Assembly (NCBI GenBank): GCA_035550375.1
Contig: DASZPH010000040.1
Span: 1 to 64,000, forward strand
DNA length: 64,000 bases
Direction of reading: 5' to 3'
Source of the DNA: DASSFG01 sp035550375
GTDB lineage: Bacteria > Planctomycetota > Planctomycetia > Pirellulales > JAICIG01
The notes beneath the pieces are model-generated. The model saw only the letters and a list, made by a program, of their open reading frames with translations. It did not search any database and had not been told where the DNA came from. A program made the translations under genes and the position numbers. Shown here in pieces: positions 46,972 through 55,412 of the stretch. Positions within the stretch are counted from its first letter, which is position 1. Each line of letters begins with the position of its first letter.

Positions 46972-48111
46972 CTAGGAAGGCCACCCTCCGACGCCGAGCA
47001 AGTGACGTCGCAAGGCCGCTTCGTCCACCGCCACGCCGAGGCCGGGGCTGTGCGGAACGGCGATCTGGTCATTTGTGACCGAGAGCGGCTGGACGAGGAT
47101 GCTCGTCGAGAGATACTGGGGCCCGTTGAGCGCGGCGGGGACGGAGAGCCGGCAAGCTCCAAACAGGGCCAGCGACGCGGCAAGCGACAAATCCGGATCG
47201 GTCAAACCGCTGGCGTAAAAAAGCAGCCCCTCGCGCTCGATCACCTCGACGACTTGCAAACTCTCGCTCAGACCGCCGCAGCGGGCCACCTTCATCGCCA
47301 CCCCGTCGAGCAAGCCAAGCTGGACGAACTCTTCCAACTCGACGTGCGAGACGATCCCCTCGTCCATCAAAATGGGCAAACATCCCTGCCGTTTCAGGCG
47401 GGCGTAACTGCCGAGGCGGTTGGCCGGCAGCGGTTGTTCGAGAGCGGCGATGCCGAGATCGGCCAGGCGGGGTGCGATCTGCGCGGCGGTTGGCTCGTCG
47501 TAACCGCCGTTGGCGTCGACCCAGAGGTGGGCGTCGGGCGCAAGCTGTCGAAGCCGCCGGCAATAATCCAGGTCGATGGCAGGATCGGGCGCCACCTTGA
47601 GGTTGAAGTGCCGGTAACCGCGTGAATGCGCTTCAGCGACCGATTCCTCCAGTTCGGCGGGCGAGCGCGGATTGAGCGTCCAGCTCAACGTCAGCGTGTC
47701 GCAACCGTGACGGCTCCAGCGCTCGGCCGGCGATTGACCGAGCAACTTGCCGGTAAGATCGAACAAGGCCAGCTCCACGCCCGCCTTGCAGATAGGTTGG
47801 CCGGTCGAAAAGCCCGCGGCGATGACGCGATTCATCTGCCGCCAGAGCCCGTCGAGGTCGAGCGGGTCACGGCCGATCAGTTCCGGCGCGAGATAAAGAC
47901 GGGTCGTCGACTCAACCGTCTCCAGCGTTTCGTAGCTCCATCGCGGCGAAGGGACGCTTTGGCCCCAGCCGACCGTGCCGTCGTCGGCCGTGATCTTGAT
48001 GACAACGCTCGGCCGGCCCGGGGGGCGGTTCGCGGTACCTTCAAAAAACTTGAAGTGTCCGACCACCGGATAGTTGACGGCGAACGTCTCGACGTGGGTG
48101 ATCGTGGCCAT
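46972..48111 (-). CDS. enolase superfamily (mandelate racemase/muconate lactonizing type) enzyme
   Basis: From ATG 48111 the product has 379 residues. It has the N-terminal capping domain (FAVNYPVVGHFKFFEG, then SVVIKITADDGTVGWGQSVP) and a barrel with the metal ligands in WVDANGGYDE, ALEQPLPANR and LMDEGI. The catalytic lysine side reads HFNLKVAP (first position of KxK is Asn), and a second lysine occurs in GVAMKVARCGGLSES, an arrangement near the muconate lactonizing / OSBS subgroup. These enzymes abstract a proton alpha to a carboxylate; the substrate is unknown (acid sugar, muconate or dipeptide). It is followed by the unpaired DUF1501 gene on the same strand. Confidence 0.88.
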   Translation of the reverse strand: MATITHVETFAVNYPVVGHFKFFEGTANRPPGRPSVVIKITADDGTVGWGQSVPSPRWSYETLETVESTTRLYLAPELIGRDPLDLDGLWRQMNRVIAAGFSTGQPICKAGVELALFDLTGKLLGQSPAERWSRHGCDTLTLSWTLNPRSPAELEESVAEAHSRGYRHFNLKVAPDPAIDLDYCRRLRQLAPDAHLWVDANGGYDEPTAAQIAPRLADLGIAALEQPLPANRLGSYARLKRQGCLPILMDEGIVSHVELEEFVQLGLLDGVAMKVARCGGLSESLQVVEVIEREGLLFYASGLTDPDLSLAASLALFGACRLSVPAALNGPQYLSTSILVQPLSVTNDQIAVPHSPGLGVAVDEAALRRHLLGVGGWPS

Positions 48112-48143
48112 CGTTGCAGTCCTGGCGGCACCCTTGTTTCGGC

Positions 48144-48209
48144 AGCCAACGGCGCCCGCGGGCGCAGAACCCAAAGCGATTTCCGTCGGCTTCGCGGGCG
48201 CCGTTGGCT
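48144..48209. repeat. 17-bp perfect inverted repeat, stable hairpin
   Basis: The arms AGCCAACGGCGCCCGCG (48144-48160) and CGCGGGCGCCGTTGGCT (48193-48209) are perfectly complementary with a 32-base loop. They lie between the stop of the epimerase gene and the start of the enolase-superfamily gene on the minus strand. No T run follows on either side, so it may be a transcription-stalling or mRNA-stabilising hairpin, or a dispersed repeat. Confidence 0.5.
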
Positions 48210-48275
48210 ACCAGTTAACAACAGGGTCGCACATCTACACTCCAGCCCTCGCGTCGGAGTATCGTTTCAGATCCT

Positions 48276-49316
48276 TCAAAACTGCCCGCTGCGCGACTCA
48301 AAGTGCGTGGGTTTATTCAGCGTGCGGCCGCCTCGGCCGATCCAGGCGGCAACCCACTCGATCAGTCGGTCGGTGCTAACCGTGGGCCGGCCGAGACGGG
48401 TGACGGCCTGCGAGGCGTCGCTCAACAGGGCGGTCGGCGCTTCGCTGCCGACAAATTGCACCGGCTTGCCGAGCAGTTGCCCCAGCCGCTGGCAGACCGA
48501 GCGCACTGAGAGCACCTCCAGGCCGGTGACGTTGACCACCCAGGGCGGGGTCGAGACGTGGTCCAACGCGGCCAGCGCCACGGCGTTGGCGTCGCCCTGC
48601 CAGATCGTGTTGAAATGGCCCATCGCCAGATCGACCGGTTGACCACGCGCGATCTGCTGGGCCAGGTCGACCAGCACGCCGTAGCGGAGATCGCAGGCGT
48701 AGTTGAGCCGGATGATCGCCGTCGGAACGGCCAGCGAACGGCTAAAGAACTCGAACAGACGCTCGCGGCCCAGGCAGCTCATCCCATATTCGCCCACCGG
48801 TTGAGGCAGGTCGGTCTCGCACGAGCCGCGGCCGAAGGCTGGCGACAGCGCGTAGACGTTGCCGGTCGAAAACACGACCATCCGGCTCCCGCGGTATCGG
48901 CGGCAGACCACGGTGGGCAGCCAGGCGTTCATGGCCCAAGTGGTCGGCTCGTCGCCGGTCGAGCCGAACTTGCGGCTGACCATATAGACGATGTTCGCCG
49001 CGTCCGGAAGCCGCTCGATCTGCTCTTCGTCGAGCAGATCGCAAGCGATGGTCTCGATGCCGTGCAATTCGAGTTCTTCGCGTCCGCCGTCGGCGAACCG
49101 CGCCGCCCCGAAAACCTGCCGCCGCGAGCCGGCCAGATCGCTGGCGCGCTTGGCCATGCGTGCCAGGCTTTTTCCCATCTTGCCCGACGCTCCCAAGACG
49201 AGGATGTCGCCTGCAAGCCGCCTAAACATCTCGACCAACGGCTGTGTCGGGCGGCTGAGAAGCTCTTCGAGCTGGGCTTCGGTTTCAATCGAGGCGGGTA
49301 AGTCGTTCGCGGGCAT
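48276..49316 (-). CDS. NAD-dependent epimerase/dehydratase family (SDR-like) protein
   Basis: The ATG at 49316 gives 346 residues. After a short helical N-terminal arm (about 1-35) the Rossmann fold begins at DILVLGASGKMGKSLAR (G-x-x-G-x-x-G). Further SDR signatures are ANIVYMVSRKFGSTG and VVFSTGNVYALSPAFG. The usual YxxxK pair appears as YGMSC, so the lysine is replaced by Cys, and catalysis of the classical type is uncertain. The sequence is otherwise closest to nucleoside-diphosphate-sugar epimerases. It lies upstream of the enolase-superfamily gene on the same strand, 165 nt away. Confidence 0.8.
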   Translation of the reverse strand: MPANDLPASIETEAQLEELLSRPTQPLVEMFRRLAGDILVLGASGKMGKSLARMAKRASDLAGSRRQVFGAARFADGGREELELHGIETIACDLLDEEQIERLPDAANIVYMVSRKFGSTGDEPTTWAMNAWLPTVVCRRYRGSRMVVFSTGNVYALSPAFGRGSCETDLPQPVGEYGMSCLGRERLFEFFSRSLAVPTAIIRLNYACDLRYGVLVDLAQQIARGQPVDLAMGHFNTIWQGDANAVALAALDHVSTPPWVVNVTGLEVLSVRSVCQRLGQLLGKPVQFVGSEAPTALLSDASQAVTRLGRPTVSTDRLIEWVAAWIGRGGRTLNKPTHFESRSGQF

Positions 49317-49391
49317 GTCAGCACATTCTCTTTCGCGGGGTACAGAGAAGCAATCCGCCGGATGCAAGATCGTGCCGTATGATTGGCCGTA

Positions 49392-51050
49392 TCACTTTGC
49401 CGGCTTGGCAGCCGGAATCGGTGGGCAACCGGCCTTTTCCCAGGTATCGATGGCCTGATGAAAGAAAGCGGTTTGCGCCCGTTCTCGGTTGTCGCAGCCC
49501 GCTGGGACCAAACCGGTTTGATGCCAGGCAAGCGAGTTGAAATCATTGTCGATGACAATTCCGGGATGAGCTTGGCGGAGTGTCTGCAACGCGCGGATGC
49601 TCTTGCCGAGATCTCCCGGCCCCACATGGGGCATCATTTCCCACGCTCCGTCCGGCCCGTTAGGCTGTCGGTAGTCGAGCTGAACATGCAGCTTCCTGAG
49701 GTGTTCAAGCCGGGCCAACGACTCCAACTCCGTCGACGAGAGGAGGTCGCTGGTGAGCGACAACTCCTCGATCGAATTGAGTGATGCCAACTGGGCGAAC
49801 CCGTCTTCGCTTAGCGCGGCTACCGATAGCCGTAGCGACTTCAAACGAGGCAGGCGCGCGAGGTAACGAAGGTCGTCGTCGACAAGGTCGCCAACGCCCG
49901 TCCCGCCGGAGTCCGCCTCGAACGCCTCCAGGTTTGGCAGCGGCGGCAAACCCGAAAGCAAGGGAGGATCGCTGTAGTGCTCGCCCTCGACATCCATGAG
50001 GCTGAGCGATTTCAGCCTCGTCAAACCATCCAGCTCGGCCAGGCTCTCGGTGCGGAGTGTCATGTCTTCCAGGCGCAGTCGCTCGAGCGACGTTGCTTTT
50101 CCCACGGCCATCAGGCATTCCTGGCACATCTGCACATACCAATCATCGTCGGAAACCGCGTCTTCGTAGTCGACGCCTCTGGGGGAAACGACCAGAGCGC
50201 GCAACTCGCTCATGCCCCCCAGCGACTCACCTAACGCCGCGCACGCGCCGGGACGCACGCATTGACTATCAATGCTCAACATCCGCAACTGGCGAAACTC
50301 CCGCAGGGCACGGGCCAGCTCGGGAGTCAAATCCTGGACATGCAGAAAGAGGTATTGCAAGGCGGGCAATCGCGATAACCGGCGGAGAAGCTCGCTCGTC
50401 GCTTCGTCGTCTTGCTCGTCGTCCTCGTCCGAGATCGAGGGCACGCTCGCGGCCACGAGGTGCCGGCGGTAGCGGTCGGCGCCGATGAGGTCCAGCCATT
50501 TGGGTCCCCAGCGCTCGAGCCACGCCTCTCCGCCTGCCGCCTTGATAGCATCGATGAGCGTGTCTTCGGTGTCGGCCCGCTGACGGGCCCAGGCGATCCA
50601 GCCGCACAACGCGGCCGCCAGGGTTACGGTGGCCAGCATGCCGCGCAGGCTAAATCGAAACCGCGGCCGATAGCGGCGCAACGCCCACTCACAGGCGGCG
50701 GCCGGTGCCGCCAGCAGGATCAGCCACATCGCCACGTCGCACGCCAGTCGGCCGGGGCTGTAGCGCCAGCCGACGGTCAACACCCCGTAGCCTCCATAGA
50801 GCACATACTGTTTCCATAGCAACGGCCAGCCACTCGACACCGCAAACAGCACTGGCGACTGAATCGGTTGGGGATCCAGGGGCTTGCGGACGTCGAACGT
50901 CAAGTCGGCCTCGGTAAGAACCTGCGGTGCTCCGCGCGGGTGAACTTCGTCGGTGAGGTTGGCCAGCACGAGTAGTGCGCCGATCAGCAGCAGCGCCAGA
51001 AGCGTCACTACTGGCGGGCGATAGCGTGAAAAGGCCGGCAGTTTGCGCAT
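49392..51050 (-). CDS. membrane protein with leucine-rich repeats
   Basis: The 552-residue protein has hydrophobic segments at about 13-30, 93-120 and 131-151, separated by charged loops. Residues about 215-520 hold leucine-rich repeats: LPALQYLFLHVQDLTPELAR, REFRQLRMLSIDSQCV, LTRLKSLSLMDVEGEHY, LARLPRLKSLRLSVAALSED and LNSIEELSLTSDLLSSTELE. This suggests a protein-binding domain anchored in the membrane. It is divergent from the microcompartment regulator, separated by 166 bases, so its promoter may overlap with that of the BMC locus. The function is unknown. Confidence 0.8.
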   Translation of the reverse strand: MRKLPAFSRYRPPVVTLLALLLIGALLVLANLTDEVHPRGAPQVLTEADLTFDVRKPLDPQPIQSPVLFAVSSGWPLLWKQYVLYGGYGVLTVGWRYSPGRLACDVAMWLILLAAPAAACEWALRRYRPRFRFSLRGMLATVTLAAALCGWIAWARQRADTEDTLIDAIKAAGGEAWLERWGPKWLDLIGADRYRRHLVAASVPSISDEDDEQDDEATSELLRRLSRLPALQYLFLHVQDLTPELARALREFRQLRMLSIDSQCVRPGACAALGESLGGMSELRALVVSPRGVDYEDAVSDDDWYVQMCQECLMAVGKATSLERLRLEDMTLRTESLAELDGLTRLKSLSLMDVEGEHYSDPPLLSGLPPLPNLEAFEADSGGTGVGDLVDDDLRYLARLPRLKSLRLSVAALSEDGFAQLASLNSIEELSLTSDLLSSTELESLARLEHLRKLHVQLDYRQPNGPDGAWEMMPHVGPGDLGKSIRALQTLRQAHPGIVIDNDFNSLAWHQTGLVPAGCDNRERAQTAFFHQAIDTWEKAGCPPIPAAKPAK

Positions 51051-51175
51051 CGAAATAAGCTCGCTGAAGGCTCATTCTACTGCGCCGTGCCGGGCAGCGC
51101 CGGGCGAACACATGCAAGGTATGCGGCGGGATGAAAGAAATTGATCACCATAGTGCTTGCAATCTTCCATCATTG

Positions 51176-51191
51176 TGGCAATAATATGCCA
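51176..51191. promoter_or_regulatory. candidate operator: TGGCA-N6-TGCCA inverted repeat
   Basis: The perfect 5-base arms TGGCA and TGCCA flank ATAATA in the only A+T-rich stretch of the 166-base region between the LRR gene and the DeoR regulator gene, about 25 bases before the regulator's GTG start. The position fits autoregulation by the DeoR-family protein, but the short arms make it a weak call. Confidence 0.3.
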
Positions 51192-51216
51192 ATAACTATC
51201 AGTGCGGTGGAATTTT

Positions 51217-51990
51217 GTGCTCGCGGATGAGCGGCGAACTCGACTTCTTGAGCTGGTGCGGACCCAAGGGTTCGCCGCCCTGCCCGATCTGGCGAAGGCG
51301 CTCAAGGTCTCGGAGTCGACGGTGCGCCGCGACGTGGAACAGCTCGAAGACGCCGGCTCGGCCAAGCGAACGCACGGCGGAGTGCTGTACACGGGGCTCT
51401 CGCCCAAGCTGCCGCACTTCGACGAGCGGCAGCCGGCGCAGTGGGACAAGAAGCGGGCGATCGCCGCGCGAGCGGCGGAACTGATCGAAAACGGCGACAC
51501 CGTCCTTTTAGATGGAGGAACGACAACTTACGAAGTGGCCCGGCTGCTTGTCGGCCGCCCGCTGCAAGTCGTGACCAACTCGCTGCCGGTGGCCAACCTG
51601 TTCGCGGCTGTCGCGAACACCGATTTGGTGGTGGTCGGCGGTTACCTCTACCCGCGGACGGGCGTGTCGCTAGGACCCTACGCCAACGAGATGCTGGCGA
51701 CGCTAAACGTGGGGAAGACGGTGCTGAGCGTGTCGGGGATCAACGACCGGGGCTGTTTTAACAACAACCTGCTGCTGGTCGAAACCGAGCGGGCCATGAT
51801 GCAGGCGGCCGAGGAAGTGATCGTGGTTGCAGACAGCACGAAGTTCGGCCATCAAAGTCTGGCCCACTTGTGCGCCCTGGAAGAAATCAACCGCTTCATC
51901 GTCGACAACGAAATCAGTGAAGACTGGCGGAGCAAGATTCTCGCGGCCGGCGTGGATCTTCTCGTCGCCGGAACAACCGACAACACCTAG
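51217..51990 (+). CDS. DeoR family transcriptional regulator of the microcompartment locus
   Basis: The best start is GTG 51217 (VLADERRTRLLELV), matching the usual DeoR N-terminus; GTG 51202 is an alternative. The 257-residue protein has a DeoR helix-turn-helix (GFAALPDLAKALKVSESTVR, RDVEQLEDAGSAKRTHGG) and a sugar-phosphate-binding DeoRC domain (ENGDTVLLDGGTTTYEVAR, VVTNSLPVANLFA, VVVADSTKFGHQSLAHLC). DeoR proteins sense phosphorylated sugars, in keeping with fuculose or rhamnulose phosphate as inducer. It is the first gene of the locus, followed directly by a REP-pair element and the phosphotransacylase gene. Confidence 0.9.
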   Translation: MLADERRTRLLELVRTQGFAALPDLAKALKVSESTVRRDVEQLEDAGSAKRTHGGVLYTGLSPKLPHFDERQPAQWDKKRAIAARAAELIENGDTVLLDGGTTTYEVARLLVGRPLQVVTNSLPVANLFAAVANTDLVVVGGYLYPRTGVSLGPYANEMLATLNVGKTVLSVSGINDRGCFNNNLLLVETERAMMQAAEEVIVVADSTKFGHQSLAHLCALEEINRFIVDNEISEDWRSKILAAGVDLLVAGTTDNT

Positions 51991-51993
51991 GCT

Positions 51994-52130
51994 CCCTCTC
52001 CCACAGGGAGAGGGCTGGGGTGAGGGGGGCTGGAAGTACGTTGGGGTTGTTTCTCGCGCGAGCGGGGAGCAATCGCAGGCCGCAGTGCAATCGTTTCGGA
52101 GAGATACACCCTCTCCCCAAGGGAGAGGGG
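51994..52130. repeat. BIME-like element 1 (inverted REP hairpins)
   Basis: A hairpin CCCTCTCCC-ACA-GGGAGAGGG (51994-52014) followed by CTGGGGTGAGGG faces a second hairpin CCCTCTCCC...GGGAGAGGG (52109-52129). The core between them resembles the core of elements 2 and 3. The first hairpin begins four bases after the regulator's stop codon and the second ends 25 bases before the phosphotransacylase start. Confidence 0.65.
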
Positions 52131-52153
52131 ACCGAAAGGAACATCCAAGAACA

Positions 52154-52813
52154 ATGACCACCAGCACGCTTGATCGCCAGACCATCGAACAGATCGTGCG
52201 CCAGATCGTCCTGGAGCGCGCCGCCGCGGCGAGCGAGCCCAAGCTGGTGGTGAGCATCTCGGCGCGTCACCTGCACCTGACCGACGAGCACGTCGAGACG
52301 CTCTTCGGCCCCGGCCATACGCTGACGCCGATGAAGAACCTGTATCAGGACGGCTTTTATGCCGCCGAAGAGACCGTGATGGTCGTTGGGCCGAAGCGCC
52401 GAATGCTGCCCTCGGTGCGCGTGCTTGGCCCGACTCGTCCGCACAGCCAGGTGGAACTCGCTTTCACCGACGGCATTTCGCTGGGCATCGATTTGCCGGT
52501 GCGCCCCAGCGGCAAGGTCGCGGGCACGCCGGGCTGCGTGCTCGTGGGACCGAAAGGGGTGGTCGAACTGAAAGAAGGGGTGATCCGCGCCGAGCGGCAC
52601 GTCCACATGAACCTGGACCATGCCCGACACTACGGCGTGAAGAATGGCGACCGCATGAGCCTGCGAATCGACTCGTCGTGCTCGGTCGTCCTTCGTGACC
52701 TGCTCGTGCGTGCCGACGAGACAAGCAAGCTCGAGGTGCATCTCGACACGGACGAAGGCAACGCCGCCGACTTGGATCACGCCTGGAAGGTCGAGCTGTT
52801 GAGGCAAGAGTAA
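52154..52813 (+). CDS. pduL: PduL-type phosphate acyltransferase (phosphotransacylase) of the BMC
   Basis: From ATG 52154 the protein has 219 residues. The N-terminus forms an amphipathic helix (TLDRQTIEQIVRQIVLERAA), the expected encapsulation peptide that targets cargo to the shell. The two PduL repeats follow: SARHLHLTDEHVETLFG with the metal-binding His residues, and RHVHMNLDHARHYGVKNGD with the second His-x-His. PduL proteins convert acyl-CoA and phosphate into acyl-phosphate and CoA, here probably lactyl- or propionyl-CoA, recycling CoA inside the compartment. The next protein in this chain of reactions is the kinase at 53890. Two REP-pair elements lie between it and the shell genes. 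Confidence 0.95.
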   Translation: MTTSTLDRQTIEQIVRQIVLERAAAASEPKLVVSISARHLHLTDEHVETLFGPGHTLTPMKNLYQDGFYAAEETVMVVGPKRRMLPSVRVLGPTRPHSQVELAFTDGISLGIDLPVRPSGKVAGTPGCVLVGPKGVVELKEGVIRAERHVHMNLDHARHYGVKNGDRMSLRIDSSCSVVLRDLLVRADETSKLEVHLDTDEGNAADLDHAWKVELLRQE

Positions 52814-52827
52814 GAAGTGACGACACT

Positions 52828-52987
52828 CCCTCTCCCTCCGGGAGAGGGCTGGGGTGAGGGGGCTAGAAGTAAGCTGGGGCCGTTTGTCGCGAGGGGAATT
52901 GCAGACCGCAGTGCAAGCGTTGAGGAGAAGTACACCACCATCGGACGCCAACCGCCCTCACCCTAACCCTCTCCCAAAGGGAGAGGG
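52828..52987. repeat. BIME-like element 2 (inverted REP hairpins)
   Basis: The hairpin at 52828-52848 (CCCTCTCCC, loop, GGGAGAGGG, then CTGGGGTGAGGG) and the inverted hairpin at 52967-52987 (preceded by CCCTCACCCTAA) bound a core starting GGCTAGAAGTAAGCTGGGGC and passing through GCAGACCGCAGTGCAAGCG. It is nearly identical to element 3, which follows after 11 bases. Confidence 0.7.
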
Positions 52988-52998
52988 GACTTGAAACT

Positions 52999-53158
52999 CC
53001 CTCTCCCTCCGGGAGAGGGCTGGGGTGAGGGGGGCTAGAAGTAAGCTGGGGCCGTTTGTCGCGAGGGGAAGGAATTGCAGACCGCAGTTACAAGCGTTGA
53101 GGACAAGTACACCGCCATAGGACGCCAACCGCCCTCACCCTCTCCCGAAGGGAGAGGG
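52999..53158. repeat. BIME-like element 3, tandem copy of element 2
   Basis: This is a second copy of the same unit, displaced by 171 bases, with hairpins at 52999-53019 and 53138-53158. It differs from element 2 by a few substitutions and small indels (for example GAGGGGAAGGAATTGC against GAGGGGAATTGC; the TAACCC spacer is missing before the last hairpin). The tandem pair makes up nearly all of the gap between pduL and the first shell gene. Confidence 0.7.
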
Positions 53159-53210
53159 GACTAAACCAAATAAGTTTGTTTTCCCGTTTCGTTTCCGGAG
53201 TAAAAACCAC

Positions 53211-53519
53211 ATGGCAAAGCAGAAAGCAATGGAAGCGCTGGGCATGATCGAGACCAAGGGCTTTGTGTGCCTGCTCGAAGCCAGCGACGCAATGATGAAG
53301 GCCGCGAACGTCGATTTTCTCGGCTGGGACAAGGTCGGTAGCGGCCTGGTAACCGCGTTCGTCACGGGCGACGTGGCGGCCGTCAAGGCGGCAACCGATG
53401 CCGGCGCCGCCGCGGCTGGACGCATTGGCGAAGTGGTCAGCGTGCAGGTCATCCCCCGGCCTCACGACGACCTGGGCGCGGTCCTTCCCGCGGCCGTAAA
53501 AGGTGGCGATCTGGGCTAG
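53211..53519 (+). CDS. BMC-H hexameric shell protein (first)
   Basis: The 102-residue protein has one BMC domain: EALGMIETKGFVCLLEASDA, MMKAANVDFLGWDKVGSGLV, TGDVAAVKAATDAGAAAAGR and VVSVQVIPRPHDDLGAVLP. This is the PduA/EutM fold that forms hexamers tiling the shell facets; the central pore sits near the loop between KVGSG and LVT. Its closest neighbour is the second BMC-H gene 63 bases downstream. The start ATG 53211 is preceded by GGAG at a slightly long spacing. Confidence 0.96.
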   Translation: MAKQKAMEALGMIETKGFVCLLEASDAMMKAANVDFLGWDKVGSGLVTAFVTGDVAAVKAATDAGAAAAGRIGEVVSVQVIPRPHDDLGAVLPAAVKGGDLG

Positions 53520-53582
53520 CAACCGAATCGCCTCCAAGACCCTAAACCAACACAAAGAAACTCTCTCTAGGAACCTCCTTTA

Positions 53583-53852
53583 ATGAACGACGCGATCGGA
53601 TTACTGGAAACTAAAGGCCTGGTGGCGCTCGTCGAGGCCACCGACGCGATGGCCAAGGCGGCCAACGTGCAAATCGTGAAGAAAATCGCCATCGGCGGCG
53701 GTCTCGTGACCACGGTCGTGCGGGGCGACGTCGGCAGCGTGCGGGCGGCCGTCGAAGCCGGCGCCAGCGCGGCTCAGCAAATCGGCGAACTCGTCGCCAG
53801 CCACGTTATTCCTCGCCCGGCTGAAGGACTCGTGAAGGCGTATCTGTCGTAA
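53583..53852 (+). CDS. BMC-H hexameric shell protein (second)
   Basis: The 89-residue protein is a short BMC domain: AIGLLETKGLVALVEATDAM, KAANVQIVKKIAIGGGLVTT, VRGDVGSVRAAVEAGASAAQ and IGELVASHVIPRPAEGLVKA. It differs from the first copy in the pore region (KIAIGGG against KVGSG), so the two hexamers may have different permeability. Both are single-domain; no double-domain BMC-T protein occurs in the locus. It ends 37 bases before the kinase gene. Confidence 0.96.
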   Translation: MNDAIGLLETKGLVALVEATDAMAKAANVQIVKKIAIGGGLVTTVVRGDVGSVRAAVEAGASAAQQIGELVASHVIPRPAEGLVKAYLS

Positions 53853-53889
53853 CGCATCCGCTTTCCAAACAAGGACGGTCTTCCAAGGT

Positions 53890-55083
53890 ATGAAAATCCT
53901 GGTCGCCAACCTGGGCTCGACGAGCTTCAAGTATCGGCTGTTCGACATGGACGGCGAGCGGCAGCTTGCGCGCGGCGGAACGGAACGGATCGGCTCGGCC
54001 GAAAGCCGTTCTTTCGTCGAAATCGGCGGCCAGCGGCACGAAACGACGTCGGCGGTCCCGGATCATGCCGTCGCCGTCCGTCGCTGCCTGGAGCAACTGA
54101 CCGATGCTGAGTACGGCTGCCTCAAGGAGGCCAAGGAAGTTGCGGCGATCGGCTTCAAGGCCGTGCACGGCGGAGTTTTCAGCGGCGTGCAGCGTGTGAC
54201 GCCCGCTGTTTTGGCGGCGATGGAAGCGATGAGCGACGTGGCGCCGGCCCACAATCCGCCGTATATCGCGGCGATGCGGCTCTTGAGCGAGAAGCTGCCG
54301 GAGATTCCGCTCGTGGCCGCCTTCGAGACCGGCTTCCACGAGACGGTTCCTGACCGGCTCCGCTATTACGCCGTTCCTTACGAGTGGGCGGAAAAGCACC
54401 GCGTGAAGCGATGGGGATTTCATGGGGCCAGCCACCGCTACATCGCCGGCCGCACGGCAGAGCTGTTGGGGCGCGGCGACCTGCGGATCATCTCCTGCCA
54501 TCTTGGCGGTTCGAACTCGCTGTGCGCCATTCGCAACGGCCAGAGCGTAGCCAACAGCATGGGCATGAGCCCCCAATCGGGCCTGCTGCAAAACAACCGC
54601 GTTGGCGACTTCGACCCCTTCGCCCTGCCGGTGTTAATGAAGGAAACCGGTAAGTCGCTGGCCGAAATCCTCAAGGATCTCGACTCCAAGAGCGGGCTGC
54701 TCGGCTTGAGTGGCCTGAGTGGAGATGTGCGCGACCTGGAAGAGGCGGCGGCGCAAGGCAACGCTCGGGCGCGGCTGGCGCTGGACGCGTTCGTCACCTC
54801 GATTCGGCACTGCCTCGGCGCTTACCTGGTCGAACTGGGCGGCGCCGACGTGATCGTCTTTACCGGCGGGATCGGCGAAAACTGCGTGGCCGTGAGGACG
54901 GCCGTTTGTGCCGGGCTGGACACCTTCGGCATCCAGCTCGACCCAGAGGCCAACGCGCGGGCCAAAGGCGAATGCGCCCTCGCCGCGCCGGGCAGCCGGA
55001 CGCAGATTTGGGTTATCCCTACAAACGAAGAGCTCGTCGTCGCCCGCCAGGCGAAGCAGCTCATTGAGGCGGAATCGAAGTAG
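53890..55083 (+). CDS. ackA: acetate/propionate kinase-family enzyme (AckA-like)
   Basis: The 397-residue length fits the acetate kinase family. The sequence starts NLGSTSFKYRLFDMDG (N-[ST]-G-S-x-S-x-K variant) and has FHGASHRYIAGRTAELLG, ISCHLGGSNSLCAIRNG, NSMGMSPQSGLLQNNRVGDF and VFTGGIGENCVAVR. The motif that in standard AckA is DTSMGFTPLEG reads NSMGMSPQSG, a variation that suggests an altered acyl substrate such as lactyl-phosphate. It would make ATP from the acyl-phosphate released by the PduL enzyme. It lies in the BMC operon, and the next vertex gene starts six bases after its stop. Confidence 0.92.
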   Translation: MKILVANLGSTSFKYRLFDMDGERQLARGGTERIGSAESRSFVEIGGQRHETTSAVPDHAVAVRRCLEQLTDAEYGCLKEAKEVAAIGFKAVHGGVFSGVQRVTPAVLAAMEAMSDVAPAHNPPYIAAMRLLSEKLPEIPLVAAFETGFHETVPDRLRYYAVPYEWAEKHRVKRWGFHGASHRYIAGRTAELLGRGDLRIISCHLGGSNSLCAIRNGQSVANSMGMSPQSGLLQNNRVGDFDPFALPVLMKETGKSLAEILKDLDSKSGLLGLSGLSGDVRDLEEAAAQGNARARLALDAFVTSIRHCLGAYLVELGGADVIVFTGGIGENCVAVRTAVCAGLDTFGIQLDPEANARAKGECALAAPGSRTQIWVIPTNEELVVARQAKQLIEAESK

Positions 55084-55089
55084 CCATCT

Positions 55090-55407
55090 ATGTTCCTTGC
55101 CAAAGTAACCGGAAGTGTCGTGGCCACGCAGAAAGCCGCGACGATGACGGGGCACAAGCTGCTCATCGTCGAGCCCTACCGCGTCGACCCCGGCGGCCGC
55201 GAGCGGCTGGTCAGCACCGGACGGACGTTCGTGGCGGTCGACACCGTGGGGGCCGGGCAGGAAGAGTTTGTGCTGATCGTGCAGGGCTCGAGCGCGCGGC
55301 TTACGCCAGAGACCAAGAGCCTGCCGGTCGACGCCGCCATCATCGGTATCGTCGACACGGTTCACGTCGATCAGAAGTGCGTTTTCAACCGAGACAAAAC
55401 CGACTGA
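55090..55407 (+). CDS. BMC-P pentameric vertex protein (EutN/CcmL family), first
   Basis: The 105-residue protein is a typical EutN/CcmL: VTGSVVATQKAATMTGHKLL, LIVEPYRVDPGG, FVAVDTVGAGQEEFVLIVQG and AAIIGIVDTV. Such proteins form pentamers that close the corners of the shell. Its start lies six bases after the kinase stop, so it is translationally coupled. Two more members lie at 57125 and 57382. Confidence 0.95.
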   Translation: MFLAKVTGSVVATQKAATMTGHKLLIVEPYRVDPGGRERLVSTGRTFVAVDTVGAGQEEFVLIVQGSSARLTPETKSLPVDAAIIGIVDTVHVDQKCVFNRDKTD

Positions 55408-55412
55408 GAGCC

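Noticed and set aside
51827..52153. Longer start for the PduL protein
   Set aside because: The upstream frame runs through the regulator gene and a REP element; the encapsulation helix begins just after ATG 52154.
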